The notes under the pieces: model-generated | Database searches by the model: none | Seen by the model: only the letters and a program-made list of their open reading frames with translations | Told to the model about the DNA's origin: nothing | Part shown: in pieces, positions 23,149 through 31,290 of the stretch | Layout: each line of letters starts with the position of its first letter | Position numbering within the stretch: the stretch's first letter is position 1 | Made by a program: the position numbers and the translations under genes | Source: Martinezella rhizogenes | GTDB lineage: Bacteria; Pseudomonadota; Alphaproteobacteria; Rhizobiales; Rhizobiaceae | DNA: 32,536 nt | NCBI GenBank assembly: GCA_013322215.1 | Contig: JAAMEZ010000019.1 | Location: 1 to 32,536, forward strand | Reading direction: 5' to 3'

Positions 23149-23544
23149 ATGAAAAAGCTTCTTTTTACATTCGACGGCCGCATCAACCGCAAGAAGATGT
23201 GGCTCGCGGTACTTATTCACATTATCGCCGCTGCCATTGTTGGCCTTGTTTTCACGCTCCTTTGGTCCGTGATTCCCGGTTCCATCAGCGCGGATGGCAC
23301 GTACCACGTTGAAGGGGCCGCAGCCATTCCCTATATCGTCGTTGCCCTTGCCTATCTCATCTTCAGCGTTTGGTCGGGTCTTGCCGTCGCCGTCAAACGA
23401 CTACATGACCGCAACAAGTCTGGCTGGTTCTTCTTAATCCAGTTTGTCCCGCTGATTGGCAGCATCTGGTATCTGGTGGAGGTCCTGCTTCTAAAGGGCA
23501 CCACAGGCTCGAACCGTTTCGGCGAGGACGCGATCGCCGCCTGA
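23149..23544 (+). CDS. DUF805 family inner-membrane protein
   Basis: From the ATG at 23149 the product is 131 residues and matches DUF805. It opens with KLLFTFDGRINRKKMWLAVLIHI, the FxGRxxR(K)xxW motif, then has membrane segments IIAAAIVGLVFTLLWSVI, AIPYIVVALAYLIFSVWSGLAVAV, the conserved KRLHDRNKSGWFFLI, and VPLIGSIWYLVEVLLLKGTTGSNRFGED at the end. All hallmark residues (KRLHDR, GW, G(T)xGxNRFG) are present, so it appears intact. The function of the family is unknown. A TTG at 23122 would add nine residues; the ATG fits the family start better. It converges on the DUF4189 gene. Confidence 0.9.
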   Translation: MKKLLFTFDGRINRKKMWLAVLIHIIAAAIVGLVFTLLWSVIPGSISADGTYHVEGAAAIPYIVVALAYLIFSVWSGLAVAVKRLHDRNKSGWFFLIQFVPLIGSIWYLVEVLLLKGTTGSNRFGEDAIAA

Positions 23545-23631
23545 TACGCCCAGAGCATAATTAGAGCATTTGAACGAAGTGAAACGCACGCCAGAAACGG
23601 TGCCGGGACGTTCCCGGCATCGCTTTTACTT

Positions 23632-24003
23632 TCAGTTACAGTCCGAGGCCACAATCTTGCAGCTGTCGCCACCGCAGCCCTGGATCGACTGCTGTTCTGC
23701 TTTCTTCTTGGTCGGAGCCTTACCCCAGCCGATCGACTTGCCATCTGAGGCCAGCGCCCCGCACTGTTCGTAGGTCATGGCGAGTGTGCAGTCTTTGCCA
23801 CCTTCTTCGTTGCAGAACTTCATGGCATAGTCGGAAGCTTCCTTTTCCGTATTTCCACCGCCGACGCCGTAGTAGGGCTCCTTGGTCTTGTCCGATGAAT
23901 CAACTGCAAATGCGCCCCACTTGCTGTCGTCAGCGAGCGCGCCACTGGCAATAGCGGCCGTGGCAAAGGCGGTAAGAAGGACAATCCTAACGATGCTTTT
24001 CAC
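23632..24003 (-). CDS. DUF4189 domain-containing secreted protein
   Basis: I choose GTG 24003 (AAGGGATC about ten bases upstream), which places a signal peptide at the N-terminus (KSIVRIVLLTAFATAAIASGALA) and gives 123 residues. A longer frame to 24138 would bury it. The mature part fits DUF4189: KWGAFAVDSSD, YYGVGGGNTEKEASDYAMKFCNEEGGKDC, EQCGALASDGKSIGWGKAPTKKKAEQQSIQGCGGDSCKIVASDC. It has six regularly placed cysteines after the signal peptide, typical of the family and probably forming disulfides. The domain's function is unknown. The gene ends 87 bases from the converging DUF805 gene, and an ISL3 relic begins 150 bases upstream of its start. Confidence 0.85.
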   Translation of the reverse strand: MKSIVRIVLLTAFATAAIASGALADDSKWGAFAVDSSDKTKEPYYGVGGGNTEKEASDYAMKFCNEEGGKDCTLAMTYEQCGALASDGKSIGWGKAPTKKKAEQQSIQGCGGDSCKIVASDCN

Positions 24004-24117
24004 AATGGTGACGATCCCTTGAACACGTTCCACCCGCCACATGACGGATGGAAAGTATATCTGATAGCCCATACTTCGCCGTCTACAATGGGGTCCGGAT
24101 GATTTTTGGGACGACTT

Positions 24118-24140
24118 TTCGCGCAATAGTTCGCGCAATA
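24118..24140 (+). repeat. 11-bp direct repeat next to an insertion-sequence end
   Basis: TTCGCGCAATA occurs at 24118-24128 and again at 24130-24140, separated by one base. It lies 14 bases outside the left end of the ISL3 relic at 24155. Chance or slippage is possible. Confidence 0.4.
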
Positions 24141-24154
24141 AGAAGAGTGACCTG

Positions 24155-24475
24155 TGTCGTTTGGCAGTTAATTGGGTTCTTCCTCAATCTCTGTGGTTAA
24201 CAGGCTGTTGGCGCCTCGACTGCTATCTGCGAGGATGCGAGCGCAATTGAAATGGTCACCCGGCCCAGCGGTCGAAATTCTGGGTATCATCCTTCAAGAT
24301 GAAGAAAACTGGGTTGTTTCCGCGGCTGCGAAGCCTGTCGGTATCTGCCCAGATTGTGGAACGCGAAGTCGGCACCGGCACGGCTGACAAAACCGTCGTC
24401 TCCAGGACTTGCCTGTTTAAGGTCAAGCTGTGAAAGTCAGACTCGCACTGAACCGGTGGCAGTGTAGACACCCCA
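24155..24475 (+). mobile_element. Truncated ISL3-family element (left end and start of transposase)
   Basis: Positions 24155-24196 match the terminal repeat of the adjacent element (TGTCGTTTGGCAGTTAAT, then TTCTTCCTCAAT and TGTGG). Following in the plus direction is a transposase start (VNRLLAPRLLSARMRAQLKWSPGP, EENWVVSAAAKPVGICPDCGTRSRHRHG) that aligns with the zinc-finger N-terminus of the neighbouring transposase. Two in-frame stops (after RHRHG and after QDLPV) interrupt it, and it ends at about 24470, where the second element begins. The two copies differ at many residues, so they are different ISL3 members rather than recent duplicates. Confidence 0.75.
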
Positions 24476-26290
24476 TGTTGTTTGGCATTTAATCGGGGTC
24501 TTCCTCAATTTGTGTGGAGATCGGTCAATTTGATTGGCATCATCCGCGCCCTGAGAAGCTCTGGACCCGCCCTGCCGTACATTGCGCGCTTGATCGTCTT
24601 CAGTCGGTTGATCTGGCCTTCCGCCTGACCGTTGCTCCAGGGCAGGTCGATGGCGTTACAGACGGCGTCGATATCACGGTGTAGTACACGGGCAAAACGG
24701 GCCAGGAAGGCGAGACCAGAATGAATGGCATCGTCGATCCATCGGTCGAGTTTCGCCGAGGTTCGGCCACGAAATATGCCGCGAAATCGCATGGCGAAGC
24801 TGCGCAAACGGCAAATGTCCATGATCCCTGTTTGAGGGCATCGACTTTCCGCGCTTGATGGATGGTCAGTGCGCCGCGCGGCTTGATGCAAAGAGTAGCG
24901 GCGACAATGGGTGAGATCAAATGACCGGTTTGCGGATCAGGGACAGGCAAATTGTCACGTGATCTGTCGGAGAGCCCAATCCGAGCCGACGCCGCATCAT
25001 CCTGATCCTCATCCGTTTCCGGCCTCTCGGCGCGGCGCCATGTTGCCAGGAGGCGTTCAAGATTAGAAAAGCTGCCGGTGTATCCTCGGTGCTTTATGTC
25101 ATGAAACAAATGCCGACCACGGCGATTGCCATCCTTCCAACATTGGGTGAGGAACGCTTCGAAGTAGAGAGGAGATGTCGGCTGAAGCGCGCCGCTGCGT
25201 CGGTCGGGTGGGGTTTCGAACGTCAGCCACTTCGCGATGCTTCGTCGGCCATATCCTGTGCGACGTGCAATGTCCGAGCAGGTCAGGCCTTCTTTGCTCA
25301 AGGTGTGTACTGTTTCGAACACATCCTTCCGGGACTGTCGACGCGCCCGACGAAGCTGATCGCGCCAAGGCGTCTCAGGCGTCCCCTCATGCAAAGCCCG
25401 ATCGTCATGATCGTTCTCGATGTCCTCGTCTGGTAGCAGTGCCCGGCCTGTAGCTCGGCCGGAGAGGCTCATCTGTTCCTCGATAGCAAGCGAAGATTCT
25501 GGATGAGATGAAAGCGGTCTGCCACCTGAGACGCTTGTGGGGCACCTTCACGAGCGGCCTGCGCGTAGAGCCCGCATCGATCTCGGCTGACGACCTCGAT
25601 AGAGGGATGCCGCTTCAACCATCGTACAACGATTGCCACGCTCCGGTCTTCGAGAATGTCCATGACCGTTCGGCGTTCGAGATCAACGATGATCGTGCCG
25701 TAGCGCCACGATTTCCTCCAGCTCCAGTCGTCGATACCGATGATCCGTGCCGGGGGTTCGTCGTCGACCCGTGAAGCATTGCGCTTCAACTGCCGAAGGA
25801 TGGTGTCGTCACTGATCGGCATCCCAAGCCCGTCTCATCAAGCGCTCTCCGGGCCGCCCGCCGGCGCTATGCCCCAGCAGGCCAATTATTTCGGCGACCC
25901 TCGTCGTCCTGCGGCCGTAAGGGGAGGCAATCGCCGGGACCCGGCCAGTGAATGTTTGCCGTTTACACTGCCGATATGTCCAACGCCAGCGGCTCAACTG
26001 GAGCTTCACCGTCACGGGATTACCTTGGACCGGCAGGTCTTGAAGACTGCGGTACGACCAGCCGTGCCGATTTCTGCTCTGGTGTCGGCAATCAGGGCAT
26101 ATGCCTGATGTTGGCCCGCAGGTCGACACTATCCATTTGCCTTCATCGCTAAACACGACGCTCTGCACTTTAATACCCGGACCGGGCGACCATTTCGATT
26201 TCGTTCGCATGCCAGCCCATAGCCGGGTCATCGCTAACGGTCTGTTAACCACACAAAGTGAGGAAGACCCCGATTAAATGCAAAACGACA
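24476..26290 (-). mobile_element. ISL3-family insertion sequence, both ends present, transposase broken
   Basis: The ends are imperfect 42-bp inverted repeats: 24476-24517 and 26249-26290 agree at 39 positions (inner block CATTTAATCGGGGTCTTCCT). Between them a leftward ISL3 transposase occupies most of the element. The flanking 8 bases differ on the two sides (ACACCCCA on the left, CGTGCTGC on the right), so there is no target duplication. The left end abuts another ISL3 relic and the right end abuts a truncated CBS-domain gene, indicating deletion or recombination after insertion. Confidence 0.85.
24505..26252 (-). pseudogene. ISL3-family transposase with at least three frameshifts
   Basis: Four frame segments join into one ISL3 transposase. 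Segment 26252-25809 has the zinc-finger part (SGICPDCRHQSRNRHG, with a further Cys in YRQC) and GLLGHSAGGRPGERLMRR. Segment 25822-25469 has MPISDDTILRQLKRNA, IGIDDWSWRKSWRYGTIIVDLERR and ADRFHLIQNLR, the family's DDE region. Segment 25472-24600 carries MSLSGRATGRAL, an inserted helix-turn-helix (CSDIARRTGYGRRSIAKWL) and LTIHQARKVDALKQG. Segment 24891-24505 ends with LPWSNGQAEGQINRLKTIKRAMYGRAG, the catalytic C-terminus. Breaks lie near 25815, 25470 and 24840. No functional transposase can be made without repair of all three. Confidence 0.85.
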
Positions 26291-26579
26291 CGTGCTGCGC
26301 TGGCAGGGTGACGAAGATCTTGCCGGCCAAAGTCTTAAGGAAAACATTTCTGACGGTTCGCTCCCCGTCGGTCATCCCGACGACACCGTTGGATTCATTG
26401 CCGATCTCATGCTTGCCGCAGACACCGGCCGAATCCCTATCGTAGATCGATCGACCGGCAAACTCGTTGGCCTGATCGCGCGTAAGGACTTGTTGCGGCT
26501 CAGGAGCTCCTTGAAATCTGCCGAACTCGAGCGGCGTCCCTATTTTGGAGCTCATCCGAAGGCGGTCACTGAACAATGA
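26291..26579 (+). pseudogene. C-terminal CBS-domain remnant, probably of a ClC chloride channel
   Basis: Directly after the IS end comes an open frame giving GQSLKENISDGSLPVGHPDDTVGFIADLMLAADTGRIPIVDRSTGKLVGLIARKDLLRLRSSLKSAE and a stop at 26577-26579. TGRIPIVD followed by KLVGLIARKDLLR is a typical CBS second half, and the tail RSSLKSAELERRPYF resembles the extreme C-terminus of ClC proteins with CBS domains in this group (recalled from family knowledge). Everything upstream is missing, replaced by the insertion sequence, and no matching N-terminal part lies left of it. The GTG at 26292 is not a credible start. The end overlaps the end of cysG by 28 bases (convergent). Confidence 0.7.
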
Positions 26580-28075
26580 TCGCTGAGCAGACGCGAATTT
26601 TTCGAGGAGATCGCGCCTGCGGCCTTGATGGGGTTTTCGGCAAGGCCATCGGCATCTGCGGTCGTGCTTTGGCGGGCTGAAACAGCGCTGCCAACCGCGA
26701 TCAAGACAGGATTTTCGTAGCCGACCTCCTTCATGCCCTCGGCAAGTTTTATCAGGCTCCCGCGCCATTCCCGCTGTGTGGCGCGGCTGACGTCGCTCAT
26801 GATGACGGCAGGGGTGGACGGCTGAAGACCCCCGGCGATGAGCCGATCGGCAATGAGCGAGGCTGTCCTGCCGCCCATGTAGAACACGGTTGTCGTATGC
26901 GGATCGGCGACGGATGCCCAGTCGACATCGGCTGGCAGTCCGCCATGGCGGGAGTGGCCAGTGATGAAGCGCACGGACTGGGCGTGATCGCGGTGCGTCA
27001 GCGATATGCCGAGGCATGAGGCCATGGCGCTTGCTGCGGTGATGCCGGGGATAACGTCGACGGGGATGTTCTCTCTATCGAGATGGGCAATCTCTTCGCC
27101 AGCACGGCCGAAGATCATCGGATCGCCTGACTTGAGGCGAACGACGCGTTTGCCGGCCTTTGCGAAGGCCAACATTGTCGCGTTGATATCCTCCTGCCTG
27201 CAGCTTTCGCGACCGCCGCGTTTGCCCACTAGCATGCGCTTCGCCTCGCGGCGGGCAAGTTCCAACACCTCCCCGGAAACAAGATCGTCGAACAGTATCA
27301 CGTCTGCGGCTTGGAGGGCGCGGACGGCCTTCAGAGTCAATAGTTCGGCGTCGCCGGGACCAGCGCCTACGAGTGTCACGTGGCCGGCAGCGCCAACATT
27401 GCTGCGGATTCGGTCGGCGTCTGCGATTAGGTCCGGCACGCTATCCGCGTCAGGCTCCCTGCCCATGAAGGCACGATCGACGAAACGTTCCCAGAAATTG
27501 CGTCGTTGAACCGAGGTCAGGGCGTCCGTCACATGAGTGCGGATGGCTTGGGCAAGCTGAGACCAGGATTTGAGCGAGTGCGGGAGGAGTGTTTCGATGC
27601 GCCGGCGGATAGCTTGCCCGAGGATAGGAGCTGCACCGTCGGTCGAGATTCCAACCACCACGGGCGAGCGGTTAACGATCGAGCCGAACTTGAACTGACA
27701 GAACGTCGGCTTGTCGATGACGTTGACGGGAACTCCGGCAGCTACAGCGTGATCGTGGAAGCACCGTGCCTCCTCGTCGGTTTTGCAGTCGCCTATAGCC
27801 AAAGCAAAGCTCTTGAAGTATGCCGCCTGCCAAAATGTATCGTGGTAGACAAATTGGTCGAGTTTCTCCTGAAAAGTCTCGGAAAGCTCGTCCATGGGAC
27901 AGAAGACATGGACTTCAGCACCCGCTGCGGCCAGAAGTTCGGCCTTCCACGCCGACCCGTCACTGCCGCCGGCGACCAGAACGGATTTCCCTTTGAGGTC
28001 GAAGAACACCGGCAGTGAGGCGAGCGGAGCGATACGCTCCTGCCTGTTATTCCGCGGCTTGACGAAGGCAACCAT
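26552..28075 (-). CDS. cysG: Siroheme synthase (uroporphyrinogen-III methyltransferase / precorrin-2 dehydrogenase / ferrochelatase)
   Basis: CysG makes siroheme from uroporphyrinogen III. The N-terminal third is the dehydrogenase/ferrochelatase module: LPVFFDLKGKSVLVAGGSDGSAWKAELL as the NAD-binding site, then FGSIVNRSPVVVGISTDGAAPILGQAIRRRIETLLP. The C-terminal module is the SAM-dependent methyltransferase: VTLVGAGPGDAELLTLKAVRALQAADVILFDDLV, VGKRGG, VVRLKSGDPMIFGRAGEE, VIPGITAASA, and TTVFYMGG. Siroheme is the cofactor of the NirB nitrite reductase upstream, which explains the position. I choose the ATG at 28075 (AAGGGA six bases before), giving 507 aa; it overlaps the end of nasA by 29 bases, so the genes are translationally coupled. 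The frame is open to 28126. Confidence 0.94.
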   Translation of the reverse strand: MVAFVKPRNNRQERIAPLASLPVFFDLKGKSVLVAGGSDGSAWKAELLAAAGAEVHVFCPMDELSETFQEKLDQFVYHDTFWQAAYFKSFALAIGDCKTDEEARCFHDHAVAAGVPVNVIDKPTFCQFKFGSIVNRSPVVVGISTDGAAPILGQAIRRRIETLLPHSLKSWSQLAQAIRTHVTDALTSVQRRNFWERFVDRAFMGREPDADSVPDLIADADRIRSNVGAAGHVTLVGAGPGDAELLTLKAVRALQAADVILFDDLVSGEVLELARREAKRMLVGKRGGRESCRQEDINATMLAFAKAGKRVVRLKSGDPMIFGRAGEEIAHLDRENIPVDVIPGITAASAMASCLGISLTHRDHAQSVRFITGHSRHGGLPADVDWASVADPHTTTVFYMGGRTASLIADRLIAGGLQPSTPAVIMSDVSRATQREWRGSLIKLAEGMKEVGYENPVLIAVGSAVSARQSTTADADGLAENPIKAAGAISSKNSRLLSDHCSVTAFG

Positions 28076-30701
28076 CGATAATCCCTTTGATTTCCATGCG
28101 GCAAGAGCCGCAATTTGTTCCGGCATTGAGCTGTTTGCCGACCGCCTCGACCGTGTGACAACCGCCCGCGACGGCGCCTACGATCTGGTTGACGCCGACC
28201 GAGAAGCAGGAGCAGACGGTTGCGCCAGGATCCATCTGATCGGCACCCGGCCGACCGGCGAGCACGGCAAAGCGAGCTCGCGCCGTCTCCAGGGGTGTGC
28301 TGAGTTGCTTGACGGCCCAGTCACGCGATACGGCGACCGGTTCGGGGGCGGCATAAAAGGCGAGCAACAGCCGTTCTCCATCGAAGAAGCCGTGACGTTG
28401 CTGCCGCGTCGGATTGTCGACATAGGCGAGATGGTCGCCACGATCAGAAAGACCGAACGTATCGCGGCACCATGTCTGGATATCGTCAAGCGCTTTATCG
28501 AAGCCGAATTCCACGCGCCAGCCGGCTTCTGTCTTCGCGATCGCCCAATAAGGCGCTTCCAGTCGTTCGGGGCGGGAGGTGGCAACCGCAAAACCGTAAT
28601 ATGCCATTTCAGCTGGCTGCAGCTTGACGCCGATATTCTTAAGCGCAGGCTGGCCGGAGATGGGGTCCGTGCGTGGCGCTAGCAAAGCGGCTACTCGCGC
28701 GTTTGCCGAATATTCGTCATTCCAATGCATCGGCACGAAAACGCCACCGCGCGGCTGTCGCTCGGTGAGCAATGCGCGCAGCACGACGGAACCGAAGGTA
28801 TTTTCCACCCTTACCAACCCTGCCTTGTCGATGCCGAGTTCTGCGGCGTCCTCCGGGTTGATTTCGGCGAAAGGTTCGGCGAGATGCGATGAGAGCCGCG
28901 CCGCCTTGCCGGTGCGCGTCATCGTATGCCATTGGTCGCGGATGCGGCCGGTGTTGAGAATGAAGGGGGTATCCTTGCTCGTACGATCATCGCGCTCGGA
29001 TTTCACCGGGATGAACCTGGCCTTGCGGTCCGGTGTGTAGAATTCTCCATCGGCGAAGAACCGCGTGGCCCCATCGGGGATGCCTTTGCGATGCGGCCAT
29101 TGGAATGGTGACATGGATTCGAAGGCTTCACGTGAGATATCGGCTTTCGCGCCTATATCGAAGTCACGCGTATCACCGTTTTCGAATCCAGAAAGAGCCG
29201 CGTGTTCGGCGAAGATTTTGGCGGGACTGTCGTAGTCGAAGCCGTTGAAGCCCATCCGCTTGGCAACTTCTGCCATGTGCCACCAGTCGGGCTTTACGTC
29301 GCCGGGCAGATCCAGGAAATTGCGCTGGCGGGAAATGCGCCGCTCGGAGTTGGTGACGGTTCCGTCCTTCTCACCCCAGCCTGCGGCTGGCAATAGCACG
29401 TGGGCGAGTGCGGCGGTGTCGGTGTTCTTTTGGATATCGGAAACGACGACGAACGGGCAGTTGCGGATGGCTTCACGCACCCGGTCGGCATCCGGCATCG
29501 AAACGACCGGGTTGGTCGCCATAATCCACAGCGCCTTGATGCGCCCGTCCGCCACGGCCTCGAACATGTCGACCGCCTTGAGACCAGGTCTTGCCGCAAT
29601 GGTTGGCGAGTTCCAGAAGCGCTGCACGCGGTCGCGCGCGGCTTCGTCCTCAATATTCATATGCGCTGCCAGCATGTTGGCGAGCCCACCGACTTCGCGT
29701 CCGCCCATGGCGTTCGGCTGTCCGGTCAGCGAGAAAGGCCCCATGCCGGGCCGGCCGATGCGGCCGGTGGCGAGATGACAATTGATGATCGCGTTGACCT
29801 TGTTTGTACCGGTGGAGGATTGATTGACGCCCTGGCTGTAGCAGGTCACCACCTTTTCCGTCGTTTCGAACAGACGATAAAAGGCATGTAGTTCGGCAAG
29901 CGATAGACCTGTTTCCTCCGAGATATCCAACCTGCTCCTGGTGAGTGCGGCTTCCAGCGCATCGTTGAAGCCGATCGTATGCGCCGATACATAATCGTGG
30001 TCGAAAGCCGACGTTCCCGCGAGATGGGCAAGTAACCCATTGTAGAGGGCAACATCACCGTCGCTTTTGATCATCAAATGCATGTCAGCAAGATCGGCGC
30101 TGACTGAGCGTCGCGGGTCGATCGTGACAATCTTCATGCCAGGCCGACTTTGTTTTGCCGCTTGGATCCGTTGGTTGAGCACTGGATGGCACCAGGCAAG
30201 ATTCGAGCCGACGAGGACGATCAAATCAGCAAGTTCGAGATCCTCGTAAGTGCCTGGCACAGTGTCCGAACCGAAGGCGCGGCGATGACCAGCGACGGAG
30301 GAGGCCATGCAAAGACGAGAATTCGTGTCGATATTGGCGGAACCGATGAAGCCTTTCATCAGCTTATTGGCAACGTAATAGTCCTCCGTCAGGCATTGAC
30401 CGGAGACATAGAAGGCGACCGAGTCCGGCCCATGCTCATCGACGGCTTCGCGGAATTTTGAGGCAACGAGATCTAGCGCGTCGTTCCAGCTTGCATGTTG
30501 AGCGTGAATTTCTGGGTAGAGGACACGGCCATCGAGATCGATCGTTTCGGCCAGCGCCGAGCCCTTGGAACAGAGCCGGCCGAAATTGGCCGGATGCTCC
30601 GGGTCGCCTTTGACGGAAACCTTTCCGTGATCGTCGACCTTGGCAACAACGCCACAGCCGACGCCGCAGTAGGGACACGTAGTCTTCGTTTCAGTGGGCA
30701 T
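28047..30701 (-). CDS. nasA: Assimilatory nitrate reductase, molybdopterin catalytic subunit
   Basis: This 884-residue cytoplasmic enzyme reduces nitrate to nitrite. The N-terminal [4Fe-4S] site is CPYCGVGC plus Cys44 (GRLCSKG). NSRLCMASSV holds the likely molybdenum-ligating Cys at about 150. Then come YSQGVNQSSTGTNKVNAIINCHLATGRIGRPGMGPFSLTGQPNAMGGREVGG and LWIMATNPVVSMPD, typical of NasA/NapA-type enzymes, and the C-terminal molybdopterin-dinucleotide domain (FILNTGRIRDQWHTMTRTGKA). The last 60 residues add a BFD-like [2Fe-2S] domain (VCSCFSVG...GTNCGSCR), as in Klebsiella-type NasA. It lies between nirD and cysG on the same strand. Confidence 0.95.
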   Translation of the reverse strand: MPTETKTTCPYCGVGCGVVAKVDDHGKVSVKGDPEHPANFGRLCSKGSALAETIDLDGRVLYPEIHAQHASWNDALDLVASKFREAVDEHGPDSVAFYVSGQCLTEDYYVANKLMKGFIGSANIDTNSRLCMASSVAGHRRAFGSDTVPGTYEDLELADLIVLVGSNLAWCHPVLNQRIQAAKQSRPGMKIVTIDPRRSVSADLADMHLMIKSDGDVALYNGLLAHLAGTSAFDHDYVSAHTIGFNDALEAALTRSRLDISEETGLSLAELHAFYRLFETTEKVVTCYSQGVNQSSTGTNKVNAIINCHLATGRIGRPGMGPFSLTGQPNAMGGREVGGLANMLAAHMNIEDEAARDRVQRFWNSPTIAARPGLKAVDMFEAVADGRIKALWIMATNPVVSMPDADRVREAIRNCPFVVVSDIQKNTDTAALAHVLLPAAGWGEKDGTVTNSERRISRQRNFLDLPGDVKPDWWHMAEVAKRMGFNGFDYDSPAKIFAEHAALSGFENGDTRDFDIGAKADISREAFESMSPFQWPHRKGIPDGATRFFADGEFYTPDRKARFIPVKSERDDRTSKDTPFILNTGRIRDQWHTMTRTGKAARLSSHLAEPFAEINPEDAAELGIDKAGLVRVENTFGSVVLRALLTERQPRGGVFVPMHWNDEYSANARVAALLAPRTDPISGQPALKNIGVKLQPAEMAYYGFAVATSRPERLEAPYWAIAKTEAGWRVEFGFDKALDDIQTWCRDTFGLSDRGDHLAYVDNPTRQQRHGFFDGERLLLAFYAAPEPVAVSRDWAVKQLSTPLETARARFAVLAGRPGADQMDPGATVCSCFSVGVNQIVGAVAGGCHTVEAVGKQLNAGTNCGSCRMEIKGIIDGCLRQAAE

Positions 30702-30766
30702 CCCTGGTCTCCCCGATGCTTATGCTTAGTCGCCGATGGTTTGCGCCCCGGTCTCGCAGCTTCATT

Positions 30767-30907
30767 GACATCTCCCCCTCAAGAGGAGGGATCGGGAGTT
30801 CGCCGTGCCACTGGTCTCCACCCACTGAGCAAGAACGATAGATACTTTCTTGTCCAAACGGGCCGTAACAAACTCAAACCGATCTTCTCCCTTAAGGGGG
30901 AGATGTC
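30767..30907. repeat. 141-bp palindromic repeat inside the nitrate operon
   Basis: The outer arms 30767-30795 and 30879-30907 are imperfect inverted repeats of 29 bases, beginning GACATCTCCCCCT and ending GATCGG, with about six mismatches. Each arm also has an internal dyad (CTCCCCCTCAAGAGGAGGGA on the left, TCTCCCTTAAGGGGGAGA on the right). This layout matches the intergenic mosaic palindromes (RIME-like) of Rhizobium and Agrobacterium as I recall them; exact family membership is not verified. It occupies most of the 250 bases between nirD and nasA and would form a strong mRNA structure. Confidence 0.65.
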
Positions 30908-30950
30908 TCGAACGGACAGAGGAGGGCATCGCCGCACGCACGGACATGAC

Positions 30951-31280
30951 CTATTCCGCCGCCATCATCAGGCTTTCGAGCGCAATGAAGAGCGCGCCGT
31001 TATCGTTGCGCACCGGAATGGTCCGCACCTCGCCCTGGTCTGCTCCAAGCGCCTTGCCGGTTTCGAGCGAGAAGACCCAGTTATGAAGCGGGCAGGTCAC
31101 GGCTGTCCCGTGAACGATGCCCTGGCTCAGCGGCCCACCCTTGTGTGGGCAATGATCCTCGATGGCGAAGACCTGATCCTCAGCGGTGCGGAACACGGCG
31201 ATCTTGCCCTGCGGGGTCTTCACGCAGCGTGCGCCGCGCAGCGGGATCTCGGAAATGTCGCCGATTTCTATCCAATTCAT
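30951..31280 (-). CDS. nirD: Nitrite reductase (NADH) small subunit, Rieske-type
   Basis: From the ATG at 31280 the product is 109 residues and starts MNWIEIGDISEIPLRGARCVK, a standard NirD opening. It contains both Rieske ligand pairs: CPH in DHCPHKGGPLSQG and CPLH in TCPLHNWVFSLETGKALG. This suggests a [2Fe-2S] cluster, which some NirD proteins lack. It forms the assimilatory nitrite reductase with NirB. The gene begins 10 bases after the stop of nirB. The frame is open further upstream into nirB (to 31439), but that part is only an overlapping shadow. Confidence 0.94.
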   Translation of the reverse strand: MNWIEIGDISEIPLRGARCVKTPQGKIAVFRTAEDQVFAIEDHCPHKGGPLSQGIVHGTAVTCPLHNWVFSLETGKALGADQGEVRTIPVRNDNGALFIALESLMMAAE

Positions 31281-31290
31281 CTTGCTCTCC

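Noticed and set aside
24172..24387. Stand-alone small gene with a CPDC motif
   Set aside because: It aligns with the N-terminus of the adjacent ISL3 transposase and is part of a truncated insertion sequence.
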